The translations under genes were made by a program, and so were the position numbers. Under the pieces are notes generated by a model, which worked only from the letters and a program-made list of their open reading frames with translations, was not told where the DNA came from and did no database searches. 64,000 nt of DNA from Hoeflea sp. (GTDB lineage: Bacteria; Pseudomonadota; Alphaproteobacteria; Rhizobiales; Rhizobiaceae): contig NZ_NVXQ01000001.1 in NCBI RefSeq assembly GCF_002733955.1, forward strand, positions 248,001-312,000, given 5' to 3'. This document shows, piece by piece, positions 37,958 through 47,321 of this stretch. Numbering within the stretch: position 1 is the first letter of the stretch; each line of letters begins with the position of its first letter.

Positions 37958-40888
37958 ATGACCGACACCAACGACACTTTCGATTATTCCAAGACCCTGA
38001 ACCTGCCTGAGACCGAGTTCCCCATGCGCGGCGGCCTGCCGAAAATGGAGCCGGAGCTGGTCAAGCGCTGGCAGGAGATGCGGCTTTACGATAAGCTGCG
38101 CGCCAGCGCCGCCGGCCGGCCCAAATACGTGCTGCATGACGGTCCGCCCTATGCCAACGGCAACATCCATATCGGTCACGCACTCAACAAGATCCTCAAA
38201 GACGTGATCACGCGCTCGTTCCAGATGCGCGGCTTTGATTCCAACTATGTTCCTGGCTGGGATTGTCACGGCCTGCCGATCGAGTGGAAGATCGAGGAAG
38301 AGAACTACCGCTCCAAGGGCAAGGAAAAGCCCGACCTGAAAGACCCGGCGGCGATGATCGAGTTCCGTCAGGAATGCCGCAACTGGGCCCAGCGCTGGGT
38401 GGATGTGCAGTCGGAGGAGTTCAAGCGCCTCGGCATCGAAGGCGACTTCGACAAGCCCTACAAGACCATGGATTTCAAGTCCGAAGCCCGCATCGCCGGC
38501 GAATTGCTCAAGATCGCCAGGTCCGGACAGCTTTATCGTGGCTCCAAGCCGATCATGTGGTCTGTGGTCGAACGCACCGCGCTGGCGGAAGCCGAGGTCG
38601 AGTATCAGACCTACGAGAGCGACACGATCTGGGTGAAGTTTCCGGTCGCCGGAGGCTCTGGCGAGCTGGCGGATGCCTCCGTCGTCATCTGGACCACGAC
38701 ACCGTGGACGATCCCCGGTAACCGTGCTGTCTCATATTCCGATCGGATCGCGTACGGCCTCTACGAAGTCACAGCCGCAGAAAATGACTTCGGCCCCCAA
38801 GCAGGCGAAAAATTGATCTTTGCCGATGCCTTGGCCGAAGAATGCTTTGCCAAGGCCAAGCTCGAATTCAAACGCCTGTCCGATGTTAAGGCGAACGATC
38901 TTGAGGGGATGGTTGCGTCGCACCCACTCAAGGGCCTCGGTGGCGGTTACGAATTCCCGGTGCCACTGATCGCCGGCGACCACGTCACCGATGACGCTGG
39001 TACCGGTTTCGTCCACACAGCACCAGGCCATGGCCGCGAGGACTTTGAAGCCTGGATGGATGCGGCACGCGCGCTCGAGGCGCGCGGCATCTCGTCTGCA
39101 ATTCCCTTCACCGTCGATGATGCCGGCTTCTACACCAAGGACGCCCCCGGCCTTGGACCCGATCGCGACGGCGGTCCGGCGCGCGTCATCGATGACAAGG
39201 GCAAGAAGGGTGATGCCAACCAGTCGGTCATCACGGCCCTGATCAATGCCGGCAACCTGTTTGCGCGCGGGCGCCTGAAACATGACTACCCGCATTCCTG
39301 GCGCTCGAAAAAGCCGATCATCTTCCGCAACACGCCGCAATGGTTTGTCCATATGGACAAGGATTTCGGCGACGGCACCACCCTGCGCTCGCGCGCCCTC
39401 AAGGGCATCGAAGACACCCGCTTCGTTCCCTCAGCGGGCCAGAACCGCCTGCGCGGCATGATCGAGGACCGGCCCGACTGGGTGTTGTCGCGTCAGCGCG
39501 CCTGGGGTGTGCCGATCTGTGTCTTTGCCGATGAAGACGGCAATGTGCTGCTTGACGAAGCCGTCGACGCCCGCATTCTCGAGGCTTTCGAGACCGAGGG
39601 TGCCGACGCATGGTTTGCCGAAGGCGCCCGCGAGCGTTTCCTTGGCGATCTCGCCAGCGATCCGAAATGGATCCAGGTTACAGACATTCTCGACGTCTGG
39701 TTCGATTCAGGCTGCACCCACGTCTTTACACTGGAAGACCGCCCGGACCTCAAATGGCCGGCCGATGTTTATCTCGAAGGCTCCGACCAGCACCGTGGCT
39801 GGTTCCACTCCTCGCTGCTCGAAAGCTGCGCCACCCGCGGCCGGGCGCCATACGATGCTGTCATCACCCATGGCTTCACCATGGCCGAAGACGGTCGCAA
39901 GATGTCGAAATCGCTCAACAACCAGGTGTTCCCGCAGGACATCATGAAGGAATCGGGCGTCGATATCCTGCGCCTGTGGGTGATGAACACGGATTACTGG
40001 GAAGATCAGCGCCTCGGCAAGACGGTGATCAAGACCAACATCGACGCCTATCGCAAGCTGCGCAACACCATTCGCTGGATGCTTGGCACGCTGGCCCACG
40101 ATACTGGTGAAAATGTTGCAGTCTCGGAAATGCCCGAGCTCGAGCGCCTGATGCTGCACCGGCTCTGCGAACTCGATCAGCTGGTGCGCACCGGCTATGA
40201 CAATTTCGATTTCAAGCGCATCTCGCGTGCGCTGACAGATTTTGCCAATATCGAGCTGTCGGCTTTCTATTTCGACATCCGCAAGGACGCGCTCTACTGC
40301 GACGCGCCATCAAGCCAGCGCCGCAAGGCTTCACTGCAGGTCATCCGCACCATCTTCGATTGCCTGGTGACATGGCTTGCCCCGATGCTGCCCTTTACCA
40401 TGGAAGAAGCATGGCTTTCCCACAAGCCGGACGCGGAATCGGTTCATCTCGAGCAATTCCCGGAAGTGTCCGGCGACTGGCGTGACGATACGCTGGCAGC
40501 CAAATGGAAGAAGATCCGCACGGTACGGCGCGTTGTCACCGGCGCGCTGGAGATCGAACGCCGCGAGAAGCGCATCGGTTCGTCGCTGGAGGCTGCGCCG
40601 GTGGTCTACATTACCGAACCGGCGCTGGTGGATGCGGTTGGCGACAGCGATTTCGCCGAAATCTGCATCACCTCTGGGGTCAAGGTCGAAACCGCGGCAG
40701 GTCCGGAAGACGCGTTCCGCCTTGATGATGTTGAGGCAGTCGCGGTGGTGCCCGCCCTGGCCGAGGGGACAAAATGTGCCCGTTCCTGGCGGATCACCGA
40801 CGATGTCGGTCTTGATCCCGAGTTTCCGGACGTGTCAGCGCGCGACGCCGCCGCCCTGCAGGAACTCAAGGCGTTGGGGCGGCTGTGA
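37958..40888 (+). CDS. ileS: Isoleucine-tRNA ligase
   Basis: IleRS charges tRNA(Ile). The 976-residue class I enzyme has [16 protein letters not shown] with HIGH at 71-74 and KMSKS at 648-652. An editing (CP1) domain lies between, including [11 protein letters not shown]. The C-terminus reads [13 protein letters not shown], a degenerate relic of the CxxC zinc finger in E. coli IleRS. The gene starts after about 250 bases without a gene; no clear attenuator is seen. Confidence 0.97.
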   Translation: MTDTNDTFDYSKTLNLPETEFPMRGGLPKMEPELVKRWQEMRLYDKLRASAAGRPKYVLHDGPPYANGNIHIGHALNKILKDVITRSFQMRGFDSNYVPGWDCHGLPIEWKIEEENYRSKGKEKPDLKDPAAMIEFRQECRNWAQRWVDVQSEEFKRLGIEGDFDKPYKTMDFKSEARIAGELLKIARSGQLYRGSKPIMWSVVERTALAEAEVEYQTYESDTIWVKFPVAGGSGELADASVVIWTTTPWTIPGNRAVSYSDRIAYGLYEVTAAENDFGPQAGEKLIFADALAEECFAKAKLEFKRLSDVKANDLEGMVASHPLKGLGGGYEFPVPLIAGDHVTDDAGTGFVHTAPGHGREDFEAWMDAARALEARGISSAIPFTVDDAGFYTKDAPGLGPDRDGGPARVIDDKGKKGDANQSVITALINAGNLFARGRLKHDYPHSWRSKKPIIFRNTPQWFVHMDKDFGDGTTLRSRALKGIEDTRFVPSAGQNRLRGMIEDRPDWVLSRQRAWGVPICVFADEDGNVLLDEAVDARILEAFETEGADAWFAEGARERFLGDLASDPKWIQVTDILDVWFDSGCTHVFTLEDRPDLKWPADVYLEGSDQHRGWFHSSLLESCATRGRAPYDAVITHGFTMAEDGRKMSKSLNNQVFPQDIMKESGVDILRLWVMNTDYWEDQRLGKTVIKTNIDAYRKLRNTIRWMLGTLAHDTGENVAVSEMPELERLMLHRLCELDQLVRTGYDNFDFKRISRALTDFANIELSAFYFDIRKDALYCDAPSSQRRKASLQVIRTIFDCLVTWLAPMLPFTMEEAWLSHKPDAESVHLEQFPEVSGDWRDDTLAAKWKKIRTVRRVVTGALEIERREKRIGSSLEAAPVVYITEPALVDAVGDSDFAEICITSGVKVETAAGPEDAFRLDDVEAVAVVPALAEGTKCARSWRITDDVGLDPEFPDVSARDAAALQELKALGRL

Positions 40889-40894
40889 TTTTTT

Positions 40895-40922
40895 ACCAGG
40901 CCCCGGAGACCCGGGGCCTGGT
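40895..40922. terminator. GC-rich hairpin after ileS
   Basis: ACCAGGCCCCGG (40895-40906), loop AGAC, CCGGGGCCTGGT (40911-40922), a perfect 12-bp stem. TTTTTT lies before it on the plus strand, not after, so it is not a classical intrinsic terminator. It probably still ends ileS transcription or protects its 3' end. Confidence 0.5.
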
Positions 40923-41067
40923 GGTTGACGAAACCGGTTTGGGTCAAAATTTGCTGGGTCAATTGCCCTCTCTGTCTCAATCCGGTAAAACCCTGCCTGA
41001 AAATGGCCGGATTGTGCGGCGACAAGCTGTGTAAATTCCAAGTGACTGTCGAGACGGGATCCTGTGC

Positions 41068-41739
41068 ATGACAATGAAGATCGAGTATCGCGCCGGCGTG
41101 ACAATGGGCGCAATCATTGCTGCCGGTCTCGTCTTGTCGGGTTGTCTTGGCCCGACCTATGGCACCGACAAGACCGCGGGCGCGCAACTCATTGATGATC
41201 TTGGCAACATCGCTTCGATCGGCTCCCCAAGGAAGGGAGCGGACATCGAGTACAAGCCGCGCCCGGCAATCGTCAAACCGGCCGGCACGCCGGATCTTCC
41301 CGCGCCACAGCAAAACGTTGCCGAAAACAATCCGCAATGGGTGGAATCACCTGAGCAGACCCGGCTGCGCCTGCTCGAGCAAGCCGATTCAAACTCGGGC
41401 AGAAGGGGTTATGTGTCTCCCTTGGCCAAGAAGAGCGCTCCTGTACAGAAAGAGACCGATCCGAACGGCCGTCGACTTGTGGGACGTGCAGCTGAAGCCC
41501 CACCTTCGATGACGAGCGCTGCCCAGCAACGCAAAGCATACCAGGAGCGGCGCAACATCCAGAAGGCGACCTATTCTGATCGCCGCCGCTTCTTGTCCGA
41601 TCCGCCGTTGACCTACCGCAAGCCGGCCGAGACAGCCCCGGTGGGGGAGCTGGGAGAATCCGAGCGCGCCAAGGAGGCCCGCTGGAAGGAAGAATCCGCC
41701 AAGGCCGGAACCGGCAAGCGCAAATGGTGGCCCTGGTAA
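41068..41739 (+). CDS. Predicted lipoprotein
   Basis: The 223-residue product has a lipoprotein signal: TMGAIIAAGLVLSGC, lipidated cysteine near residue 26. The mature part is hydrophilic, with proline and charged residues, including YKPRPAIVKPAGTPDLP and DRRRFLSDPPLTYRKP, and ends KRKWWPW. Such proteins attach to the cell envelope. I do not recognise the family. An intrinsic terminator follows at 41775. Confidence 0.75.
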   Translation: MTMKIEYRAGVTMGAIIAAGLVLSGCLGPTYGTDKTAGAQLIDDLGNIASIGSPRKGADIEYKPRPAIVKPAGTPDLPAPQQNVAENNPQWVESPEQTRLRLLEQADSNSGRRGYVSPLAKKSAPVQKETDPNGRRLVGRAAEAPPSMTSAAQQRKAYQERRNIQKATYSDRRRFLSDPPLTYRKPAETAPVGELGESERAKEARWKEESAKAGTGKRKWWPW

Positions 41740-41774
41740 CAGGCTCGCCCTGATCAAGCTGACGAATTGGAATG

Positions 41775-41798
41775 CCCGGCATAAACAGCCGGGTTTTT
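41775..41798 (+). terminator. Intrinsic terminator after the lipoprotein gene
   Basis: CCCGGC (41775-41780), loop ATAAACA, GCCGGG (41788-41793), then five T. It ends the plus-strand transcript and separates it from the convergent tadA. Confidence 0.8.
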
Positions 41799-41815
41799 CC
41801 GTTCTGGTCCCGTCC

Positions 41816-42262
41816 TCACCGGCGGTTCTTGAAAAATGCTTTCAGCAGCCGCGTGGCGTCTTCCGAGGCGATGTCGGGATATATCTCCGGCCCATGATGG
41901 CAAGTCGGCTGATTGAAGAACCGCACGCCGCTTGTCACCGCCCCGCCTTTTTCATCCTCCGCCCCGAAATAGAGCCGCCTCAGCCGGGCAAAGGAAATCG
42001 CCGCGGCACACATGGTGCAGGGCTCGAGCGTGACGTAGAGATCGGCATCGGTCAGCCGCTCGCTGCCGAGGGCTTCCGCCGCCTGACGGATGGCGAGTAT
42101 TTCGGCATGCGCCGTTACATCGTTGAATTCGCGGGTGCGATTGCCGGCCCGCGCAAGCACGATCCCATCCTGCACGATGACAGCGCCGACCGGAACTTCG
42201 CCGCGCGCCGCAGCAGCCCGGGCCTCTTCAAGGGCGAGATCCATGTATCCATTGCTGATCAT
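41816..42262 (-). CDS. tadA: tRNA-specific adenosine deaminase
   Basis: TadA deaminates A34 of tRNA(Arg) to inosine. The 148-residue product has the cytidine-deaminase fold: VTAHAEILAIR with the HAE zinc site near residue 47, then VTLEPCTMCAAAI with the PCxxC site near 80. I chose ATG 42262, where GCAGGA lies six bases upstream; an ATG 30 bases earlier adds residues without support. It is convergent with the lipoprotein gene. Confidence 0.93.
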   Translation of the reverse strand: MISNGYMDLALEEARAAAARGEVPVGAVIVQDGIVLARAGNRTREFNDVTAHAEILAIRQAAEALGSERLTDADLYVTLEPCTMCAAAISFARLRRLYFGAEDEKGGAVTSGVRFFNQPTCHHGPEIYPDIASEDATRLLKAFFKNRR

Positions 42263-42462
42263 CAAATGTCCTGCCGCAAAAAGACCATGCATGAAACCCC
42301 TTAACCCGGCACGTCCAACCTGATAGACAGCGATTTAAGCGGCCATACCCCATGACAACAGAACCGATCTGTCGAACGACGTATCGCCAAACCAAACATG
42401 TTACAGTCCCCGTGCGATCCTGAAGGAATGCAGCACGCGCTGTAGAGGCAGGCAAACAACAA

Positions 42463-43953
42463 ATGACAGAACAAGACAAGCCCAAACGTGGCACTCCGAA
42501 ACCGGGCAAGGCCCCGGCTGCCCCAACCGACAGCACAGTCGAGAGCGGACGCATCGCCAAGATCCTCGCCCGCGCCGGCGTGGCGTCGCGCCGTGACGTC
42601 GAACGGATGGTTGCCGAGGGTCGGGTCAAGGTCAATGGCAAGACGCTCGAGTCACCGGCTGTCGTGGTCTCTCTTTCCGACCGGATAGAAGTCGACGGCG
42701 AGGAAGTCGGCGGTATCGAGCGCACCCGCCTCTGGGTCTACCACAAGCCCGCTGGCCTGGTGACGACCAACAAGGATCCCGAGGGCCGCGAGACCGTTTT
42801 CGACAGGCTGCCCAAGCACCTGCCGCGTGTCCTGACTGTGGGACGGCTCGACATCAACACCGAAGGCCTGTTGTTGCTGACCAATGACGGCGGCCTGGCC
42901 CGCACGCTGGAACTGCCCACCACCGGCTGGCTCCGGCGTTACCGCGTCCGCGCCTATGGCGACATCGATCAGGCCCGGCTGGATGAACTCAAGGACGGCA
43001 TTGCCGTTGACGGCGTGCTCTACGGTGCTATCGAGGCCACGCTTGACCGCAAGCAGGGACACAATGTCTGGATCACCATGGGTCTGCGCGAAGGCAAGAA
43101 CCGGGAGATCAAGAACGTGCTCGGTGCGCTCGGACTCGACGTGAACCGGCTGATCCGCATCTCCTTTGGGCCTTTCCAGCTTGGTGATATCCGCGAAGGC
43201 GACGTGGTCGAAATCAAGAGCCGGACGCTGCGCGAGCAGCTGGGCGAGCGCATGATCGAGGAATCCGGTGCCAATTTCGATGCGCCGCTGAGCGAGCATG
43301 TTGCTCCGCCAAAGGCCGATCCCAAGCCCAAACCGGCAACCAAGCCGGCCCAGCGCGAATGGATCTCGGCCTCAGAGAAAACCGAACGCGCCCGCGCCCG
43401 CTTCGACACCAAGCCGGGACGTCCGGATCGCGACGGCAAATCCTTCGGCAAGGACCGGGACCGGTCGGATCGCAAGCCATTTGGAGCCTCCAAGGGCGAA
43501 CGGCCCGGCAGTGGCCGGAACGAAGAGCCGGGTGGAAAGCCGGCCAAGCGCAGCTTCGTTCAACGCAGCCGTGCTTCCAATGTCTGGATGGCGCCCGGCG
43601 CGCGTCCAGTCAACGAGAACAAGAAGGACGAAGCGGAACGTGGCAGCGAGCGCGCTTCAAAGCCGGCCCGTTCGGATGAGCGTGCGGACACACGCCGCGG
43701 CAGTTTCCCCAAGGGCCGCGCCAAGCACCGTCCTCCGCGCGAGGAGGAAGCGGGCCCGGCGCGTGATTTCAGGAAGCCCGGTGGCAAGCCCGGCATGAAG
43801 CCGTCCGGCAAACCCGGCGGCGGCAAGTCGTTCGGGGGCCCATCCAAGGGGGCTGGCAAGCCTTCAGCGGGCGGTCGTCCATCTGCAGACAACCGCGGCG
43901 GCAAGCCGGCTTCCGGCAAGGGACGTGGACCTGGTGCGGATCGTCGGCGGTGA
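42463..43953 (+). CDS. rluB: 23S rRNA pseudouridine(2605) synthase-like protein with long basic tail
   Basis: The 496-residue product has an S4 RNA-binding domain (about residues 27-75: [19 protein letters not shown]) and an RsuA/RluB catalytic domain. The catalytic aspartate is D130 in [13 protein letters not shown]. From about residue 265 to the end it is a lysine/arginine/proline/glycine-rich tail, ending [13 protein letters not shown], that is probably disordered. RluB makes pseudouridine 2605 in 23S rRNA; such tails occur in alphaproteobacterial members. Its end overlaps rsmD by 20 bases. Confidence 0.93.
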   Translation: MTEQDKPKRGTPKPGKAPAAPTDSTVESGRIAKILARAGVASRRDVERMVAEGRVKVNGKTLESPAVVVSLSDRIEVDGEEVGGIERTRLWVYHKPAGLVTTNKDPEGRETVFDRLPKHLPRVLTVGRLDINTEGLLLLTNDGGLARTLELPTTGWLRRYRVRAYGDIDQARLDELKDGIAVDGVLYGAIEATLDRKQGHNVWITMGLREGKNREIKNVLGALGLDVNRLIRISFGPFQLGDIREGDVVEIKSRTLREQLGERMIEESGANFDAPLSEHVAPPKADPKPKPATKPAQREWISASEKTERARARFDTKPGRPDRDGKSFGKDRDRSDRKPFGASKGERPGSGRNEEPGGKPAKRSFVQRSRASNVWMAPGARPVNENKKDEAERGSERASKPARSDERADTRRGSFPKGRAKHRPPREEEAGPARDFRKPGGKPGMKPSGKPGGGKSFGGPSKGAGKPSAGGRPSADNRGGKPASGKGRGPGADRRR

Positions 43954-44554
43954 ATTCCGCGGCCGGGGACTTGCCGCACCAAAATCGCTGACCATCCGGC
44001 CCACCACGGACCGGAGCCGGGAAAGCCTGTTCAACATCCTGAGCCACGCCCATCCGGCTGTGCTTGATGGCACGCGCGTGCTTGACCTGTTTGCCGGCAC
44101 CGGCGCTGTGGGCATTGAGGCCCTGTCGCGCGGCGCGCGCTCGGCGCTGTTTGTCGAAAGCGGTGTCGAGGGCAGGGGCGTCATCCAGAAAAACATCGAG
44201 ACATTCGGACTGCAGGGACGTGCCCGGCTGTTCCGGCGCGATGCCACCAAGCTTGGCCCTTCCGGCACCATGGGTGCCTTTGACCTGGTCTTTGCCGATC
44301 CGCCCTATGGCAAGGGGCTGGGCGAGCGCGCGCTGGTCTCGGCCGCCGGTGGCGGCTGGATCAGGGATGGCGCCCTGATCGTGCTTGAAGAAGTAGCCGC
44401 AGCGGATCCTGACCCGGGAGGTGGCTTCGAGCTTCTCGACAGCCGCGCATTCGGAGATACGGTGATGCGCTTTTTCCGCTATAATGCAGCCAACTCGTCC
44501 GGTGATCGGGCAGTCTCTGCGGACTCCACGGAAAGCAGTCCCGACCATGAGTGA
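43934..44554 (+). CDS. rsmD: 16S rRNA (guanine(966)-N2)-methyltransferase
   Basis: RsmD methylates G966 of 16S rRNA with SAM. The 206-residue product starts [10 protein letters not shown], has the SAM motif [16 protein letters not shown] near residue 49, and FADPPYGKG near 120. I use GTG 43934; a GTG nine bases earlier leaves almost no ribosome binding site spacing. It overlaps rluB, so the two are coupled. It overlaps the next gene by eight bases. Confidence 0.93.
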   Translation: MRIVGGEFRGRGLAAPKSLTIRPTTDRSRESLFNILSHAHPAVLDGTRVLDLFAGTGAVGIEALSRGARSALFVESGVEGRGVIQKNIETFGLQGRARLFRRDATKLGPSGTMGAFDLVFADPPYGKGLGERALVSAAGGGWIRDGALIVLEEVAAADPDPGGGFELLDSRAFGDTVMRFFRYNAANSSGDRAVSADSTESSPDHE

Positions 44555-45422
44555 TGTCAAAACCCTGATCCCGCAAAAGCCGGCCCGGTCTTCCGACCCC
44601 ACGGTTGCAATCGCCTTTGGTGGCGGGGGCGCGCGTGGGATAGCTCATATCCATGTCATCGAAACCCTGGACGCCATGGGGATCAAGCCGGTCGCCATTG
44701 CCGGCTCCTCCATCGGTGCGATCATGGGGGCGACGATGGCATCGGGATTGTCCGGAGAAGAAATTCGCGCTCATACGCTGGAGACTGTTGGCAAACCGGG
44801 CAACGCCATCAGTCGGATCTGGAAAGCGCGGCCACGCGGCATGAAAGACGCCATGGAAGGCGGGCTTCGTCTGGGTCAGTTCAATGTCGAGCGAATTCTC
44901 GAAGCATTCCTGCCCGATACCGTGGCGCGGGATTTTGAAGATCTGAAGATCCCGACCAGGATCATGGTCACCGATTATTATGGTCATTGCGCTGTTGCCT
45001 GCACAAAGGGCGACCTGCGCACGGCGATTGCCGCCTCGGCTGCGCTACCGGCCGTCTTCCGCCCTGTGGTCATTGAAGACAGGATCATGATTGATGGCGG
45101 CATCTTCAACCCGGTGCCGTTTGATCAGCTCACGGGTCTCGCCGATATCGTCATCGGAGTTGATGTGGTCGGCTTGCCAGCGGGTGTTCCGGGGCAGCCG
45201 CCGTCGACGGTCGACATGATGTTCGGCGCAAGCCAGCTGATGATGCAATCGATCATCGAGATGAAGCGCCAGGCACATCCGCCGCAAATTCTTCTCAGGC
45301 CCGAGGTGCACCAGTTCCGCGTCCTCGATTTCCTCAAGGCCAAGGACATCCTGGCTGAATCAGAGGGCGTTGCCGAGCAGCTCAAACGCGATCTCGATGC
45401 CGCCTTTGCGTTTTTCAAATAG
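44547..45422 (+). CDS. Patatin-like phospholipase
   Basis: The 291-residue protein has the bacterial RssA/patatin fold: AIAFGGGGARGIAHI (residues 21-35), nucleophile elbow GSSIG with S55, and the dyad aspartate in IDGGIFNP. RssA-like enzymes hydrolyse acyl-lipids at the membrane. I chose ATG 44547, which overlaps the rsmD stop; an upstream ATG adds residues that do not resemble the family. It ends five bases before the convergent MATE gene. Confidence 0.92.
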   Translation: MSDVKTLIPQKPARSSDPTVAIAFGGGGARGIAHIHVIETLDAMGIKPVAIAGSSIGAIMGATMASGLSGEEIRAHTLETVGKPGNAISRIWKARPRGMKDAMEGGLRLGQFNVERILEAFLPDTVARDFEDLKIPTRIMVTDYYGHCAVACTKGDLRTAIAASAALPAVFRPVVIEDRIMIDGGIFNPVPFDQLTGLADIVIGVDVVGLPAGVPGQPPSTVDMMFGASQLMMQSIIEMKRQAHPPQILLRPEVHQFRVLDFLKAKDILAESEGVAEQLKRDLDAAFAFFK

Positions 45423-45427
45423 AGAGC

Positions 45428-46882
45428 CTACAGCGTTGACGCCTTGCCGCTGGTAAAGGCGGATTGCCCGGCAGGTGGTGGCCGCACGACAAGTTCGCCC
45501 GGATCGCCGCCATCCCTCTCTTCGATCTTCGTGATGACCCGAAAGCAGACGATGATCGAGCCTAGGCCGAACACCACAGCGCCCAGACCGTAACCGGCCA
45601 GCGCGCCTTGGGCGCCATACCAGAGCGATCCAAGCCACACAAACGGGATCACGCCAAGTGTCGACCGGCTCCAGTTGAACACGGTCGAATAGAGCGCATA
45701 GCCAAGATTGTTGAACGCGGCGTTGGCTACGAACAGCATGCCGTTGAAGACAAAGCTGCCGGCCACGAACAGGCAGAAGAAGATGATGACGTCCCGCGCC
45801 TCGCCGGTGGCTCCGAAGAGGTCGGCGATCTGGTTCCGGAACAGCGCCAGCACCGCCCAGGTGACAAGCGTGTAAAGGGTAATGAAGATCAGGCTGTCGC
45901 GCATGGTCGAAATCAGCCGGTCGTAGCGTTTGGCGCCGTAATTCTGGCCGAGAATCGGGCCTACAGCGCCCGACAGTGCAAACAGCGCCCCAAATGCCAC
46001 CGGGATCAGACGGCCGACCACGGCCCAGCCCGCAACGGCCGCATCACCGTGTTCAGCCATCGTGGTGGTCACGAAGGTATTTCCCACCGGGGTGGCAATC
46101 TGGGTCATCAGCGCCGGCAGGCCGATGCCGAGAAACGGCCGGATCTCGTTTTTGAGTATGGACAACGACGGCATCGCGACGAGATTGTGGATGCGGATCA
46201 GTGAATAGAGCCCGATGCCGACCAGCGCAAAACGCGAAATCACGGTGGCGATCGCCGCGCCGTGAATGCCGAGCTCGAAACCGAAGATGAAAACCGGGTC
46301 CAGCACCGCGGTCAGGGCTCCGGCACCCAAAGTCACATACATCGCCCGTTTGGCATCTCCCACGGCCCGCAGCAGCGCAGACAGACACATCCCTATCCCC
46401 AGGATCGGCAAGGACGGCAAAACGATCTGCATGAACTCCGTCGCCAGCTCCGCGGTCTGGCCTCTTGCGCCCATCATCAGCACCAGATCGCCCAGGAAAG
46501 GGTAGGCCAGCGCCACGGTGCTGGTCATCAGGATGACCATGTAGGCGATCGAGGCCCCGGCGATCTCCCGTGCCTCGCTGCGGTTTCCGCGGCCCAGCGC
46601 ACGCGCCGTCAGCGCGGTGGCGGCGATCGACAGGCCGATGGCGACCGAGGTGGAGAAGAACAACAGCGTCCCGGCATAGCCGATGGCGGCTGCAAGCTCC
46701 TGCTGGCCCAGCAGCGAGATGTAGAACAGGTTGAGAGCGTCGACGATGAACACCGCGACCAACCCGATCGAACCGGTCGCGGTCATGACCACGACGTGCC
46801 GCATGGTCGAGCCGGTGACAAATTTTGCAGGCTCGCCCGTTCCGGCCCGCTGACCGGTCGCCGCGGCCTTTTCGCTGCTCAC
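45428..46882 (-). CDS. MATE family efflux transporter
   Basis: The 484-residue membrane protein has twelve predicted helices in two MATE repeats (LVAVFIVDALNLFYISLLGQ, GIGMCLSALLRAVGDAKRAMY, GAVGPILGQNYGAKRYDRL). MATE proteins export drugs or metabolites with Na+ or H+. The start overlaps the VOC stop by four bases. The substrate is unknown, but the operon links it to Kef and a glyoxalase-like protein. Confidence 0.93.
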   Translation of the reverse strand: MSSEKAAATGQRAGTGEPAKFVTGSTMRHVVVMTATGSIGLVAVFIVDALNLFYISLLGQQELAAAIGYAGTLLFFSTSVAIGLSIAATALTARALGRGNRSEAREIAGASIAYMVILMTSTVALAYPFLGDLVLMMGARGQTAELATEFMQIVLPSLPILGIGMCLSALLRAVGDAKRAMYVTLGAGALTAVLDPVFIFGFELGIHGAAIATVISRFALVGIGLYSLIRIHNLVAMPSLSILKNEIRPFLGIGLPALMTQIATPVGNTFVTTTMAEHGDAAVAGWAVVGRLIPVAFGALFALSGAVGPILGQNYGAKRYDRLISTMRDSLIFITLYTLVTWAVLALFRNQIADLFGATGEARDVIIFFCLFVAGSFVFNGMLFVANAAFNNLGYALYSTVFNWSRSTLGVIPFVWLGSLWYGAQGALAGYGLGAVVFGLGSIIVCFRVITKIEERDGGDPGELVVRPPPAGQSAFTSGKASTL

Positions 46883-47295
46883 GAGGCGAAGACCTGTCCC
46901 AGATCCGCGAAACCCTTGAATTCGAGTGCGTTGCCGGAAGGATCGCGCAGGAACAGGGTCGCCTGCTCACCTGGCTCGCCTTCAAACCGCAGGGTCGGCT
47001 TCATGATCCAGTCGATCCCGTCGGCGGCCTCGAGCCGGGCTGCGAGTTCCTTCCAGTCCTTCATCTCCAGCACTGCGCCGAAATGCGGGATCGGCACGGC
47101 GTGACCGTCAACGGTTCCCGACGCGGCACCGGTGCCGGCATCGGCACGGACATGGCCTGACATCTGGTGGCCGAAAAGGTCGAAATCGATCCAGCTTTCG
47201 GTGTATCGGCCCATCGGGCAGCCCAGCACTTCACCGTAGAAACGGCGGGTTTCTTCAATGTCTCTGATCGGGAATGCGAGATGGAACGGCGTCAT
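46879..47295 (-). CDS. VOC family protein (glyoxalase-like)
   Basis: The 138-residue product has a vicinal-oxygen-chelate fold: MTPFHLAFPIRDIEETRRFYGEVLGCP at the start, WIDFDLFGHQMSGHV and VPIPHFGAVLEM mid-protein, and FLRDPSGNALEFKGF at the end. Histidine and glutamate metal positions look present. I chose ATG 47295 (GAAAGAGACATC before it); an earlier ATG overlaps the Kef stop. Its role is inferred to be electrophile detoxification, but VOC proteins are diverse. Confidence 0.85.
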   Translation of the reverse strand: MTPFHLAFPIRDIEETRRFYGEVLGCPMGRYTESWIDFDLFGHQMSGHVRADAGTGAASGTVDGHAVPIPHFGAVLEMKDWKELAARLEAADGIDWIMKPTLRFEGEPGEQATLFLRDPSGNALEFKGFADLGQVFAS

Positions 47296-47321
47296 GATGT
47301 CTCTTTCTTTCAACCTGACTT

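Noticed and set aside
37773..37961. 62-codon frame before ileS
   Set aside because: It overlaps the ileS start, has no family match, and fits random opening in GC-rich DNA. An inverted repeat GAAGAT (37719-37724) and ATCTTC (37743-37748) lies nearby but is too weak to call a terminator.
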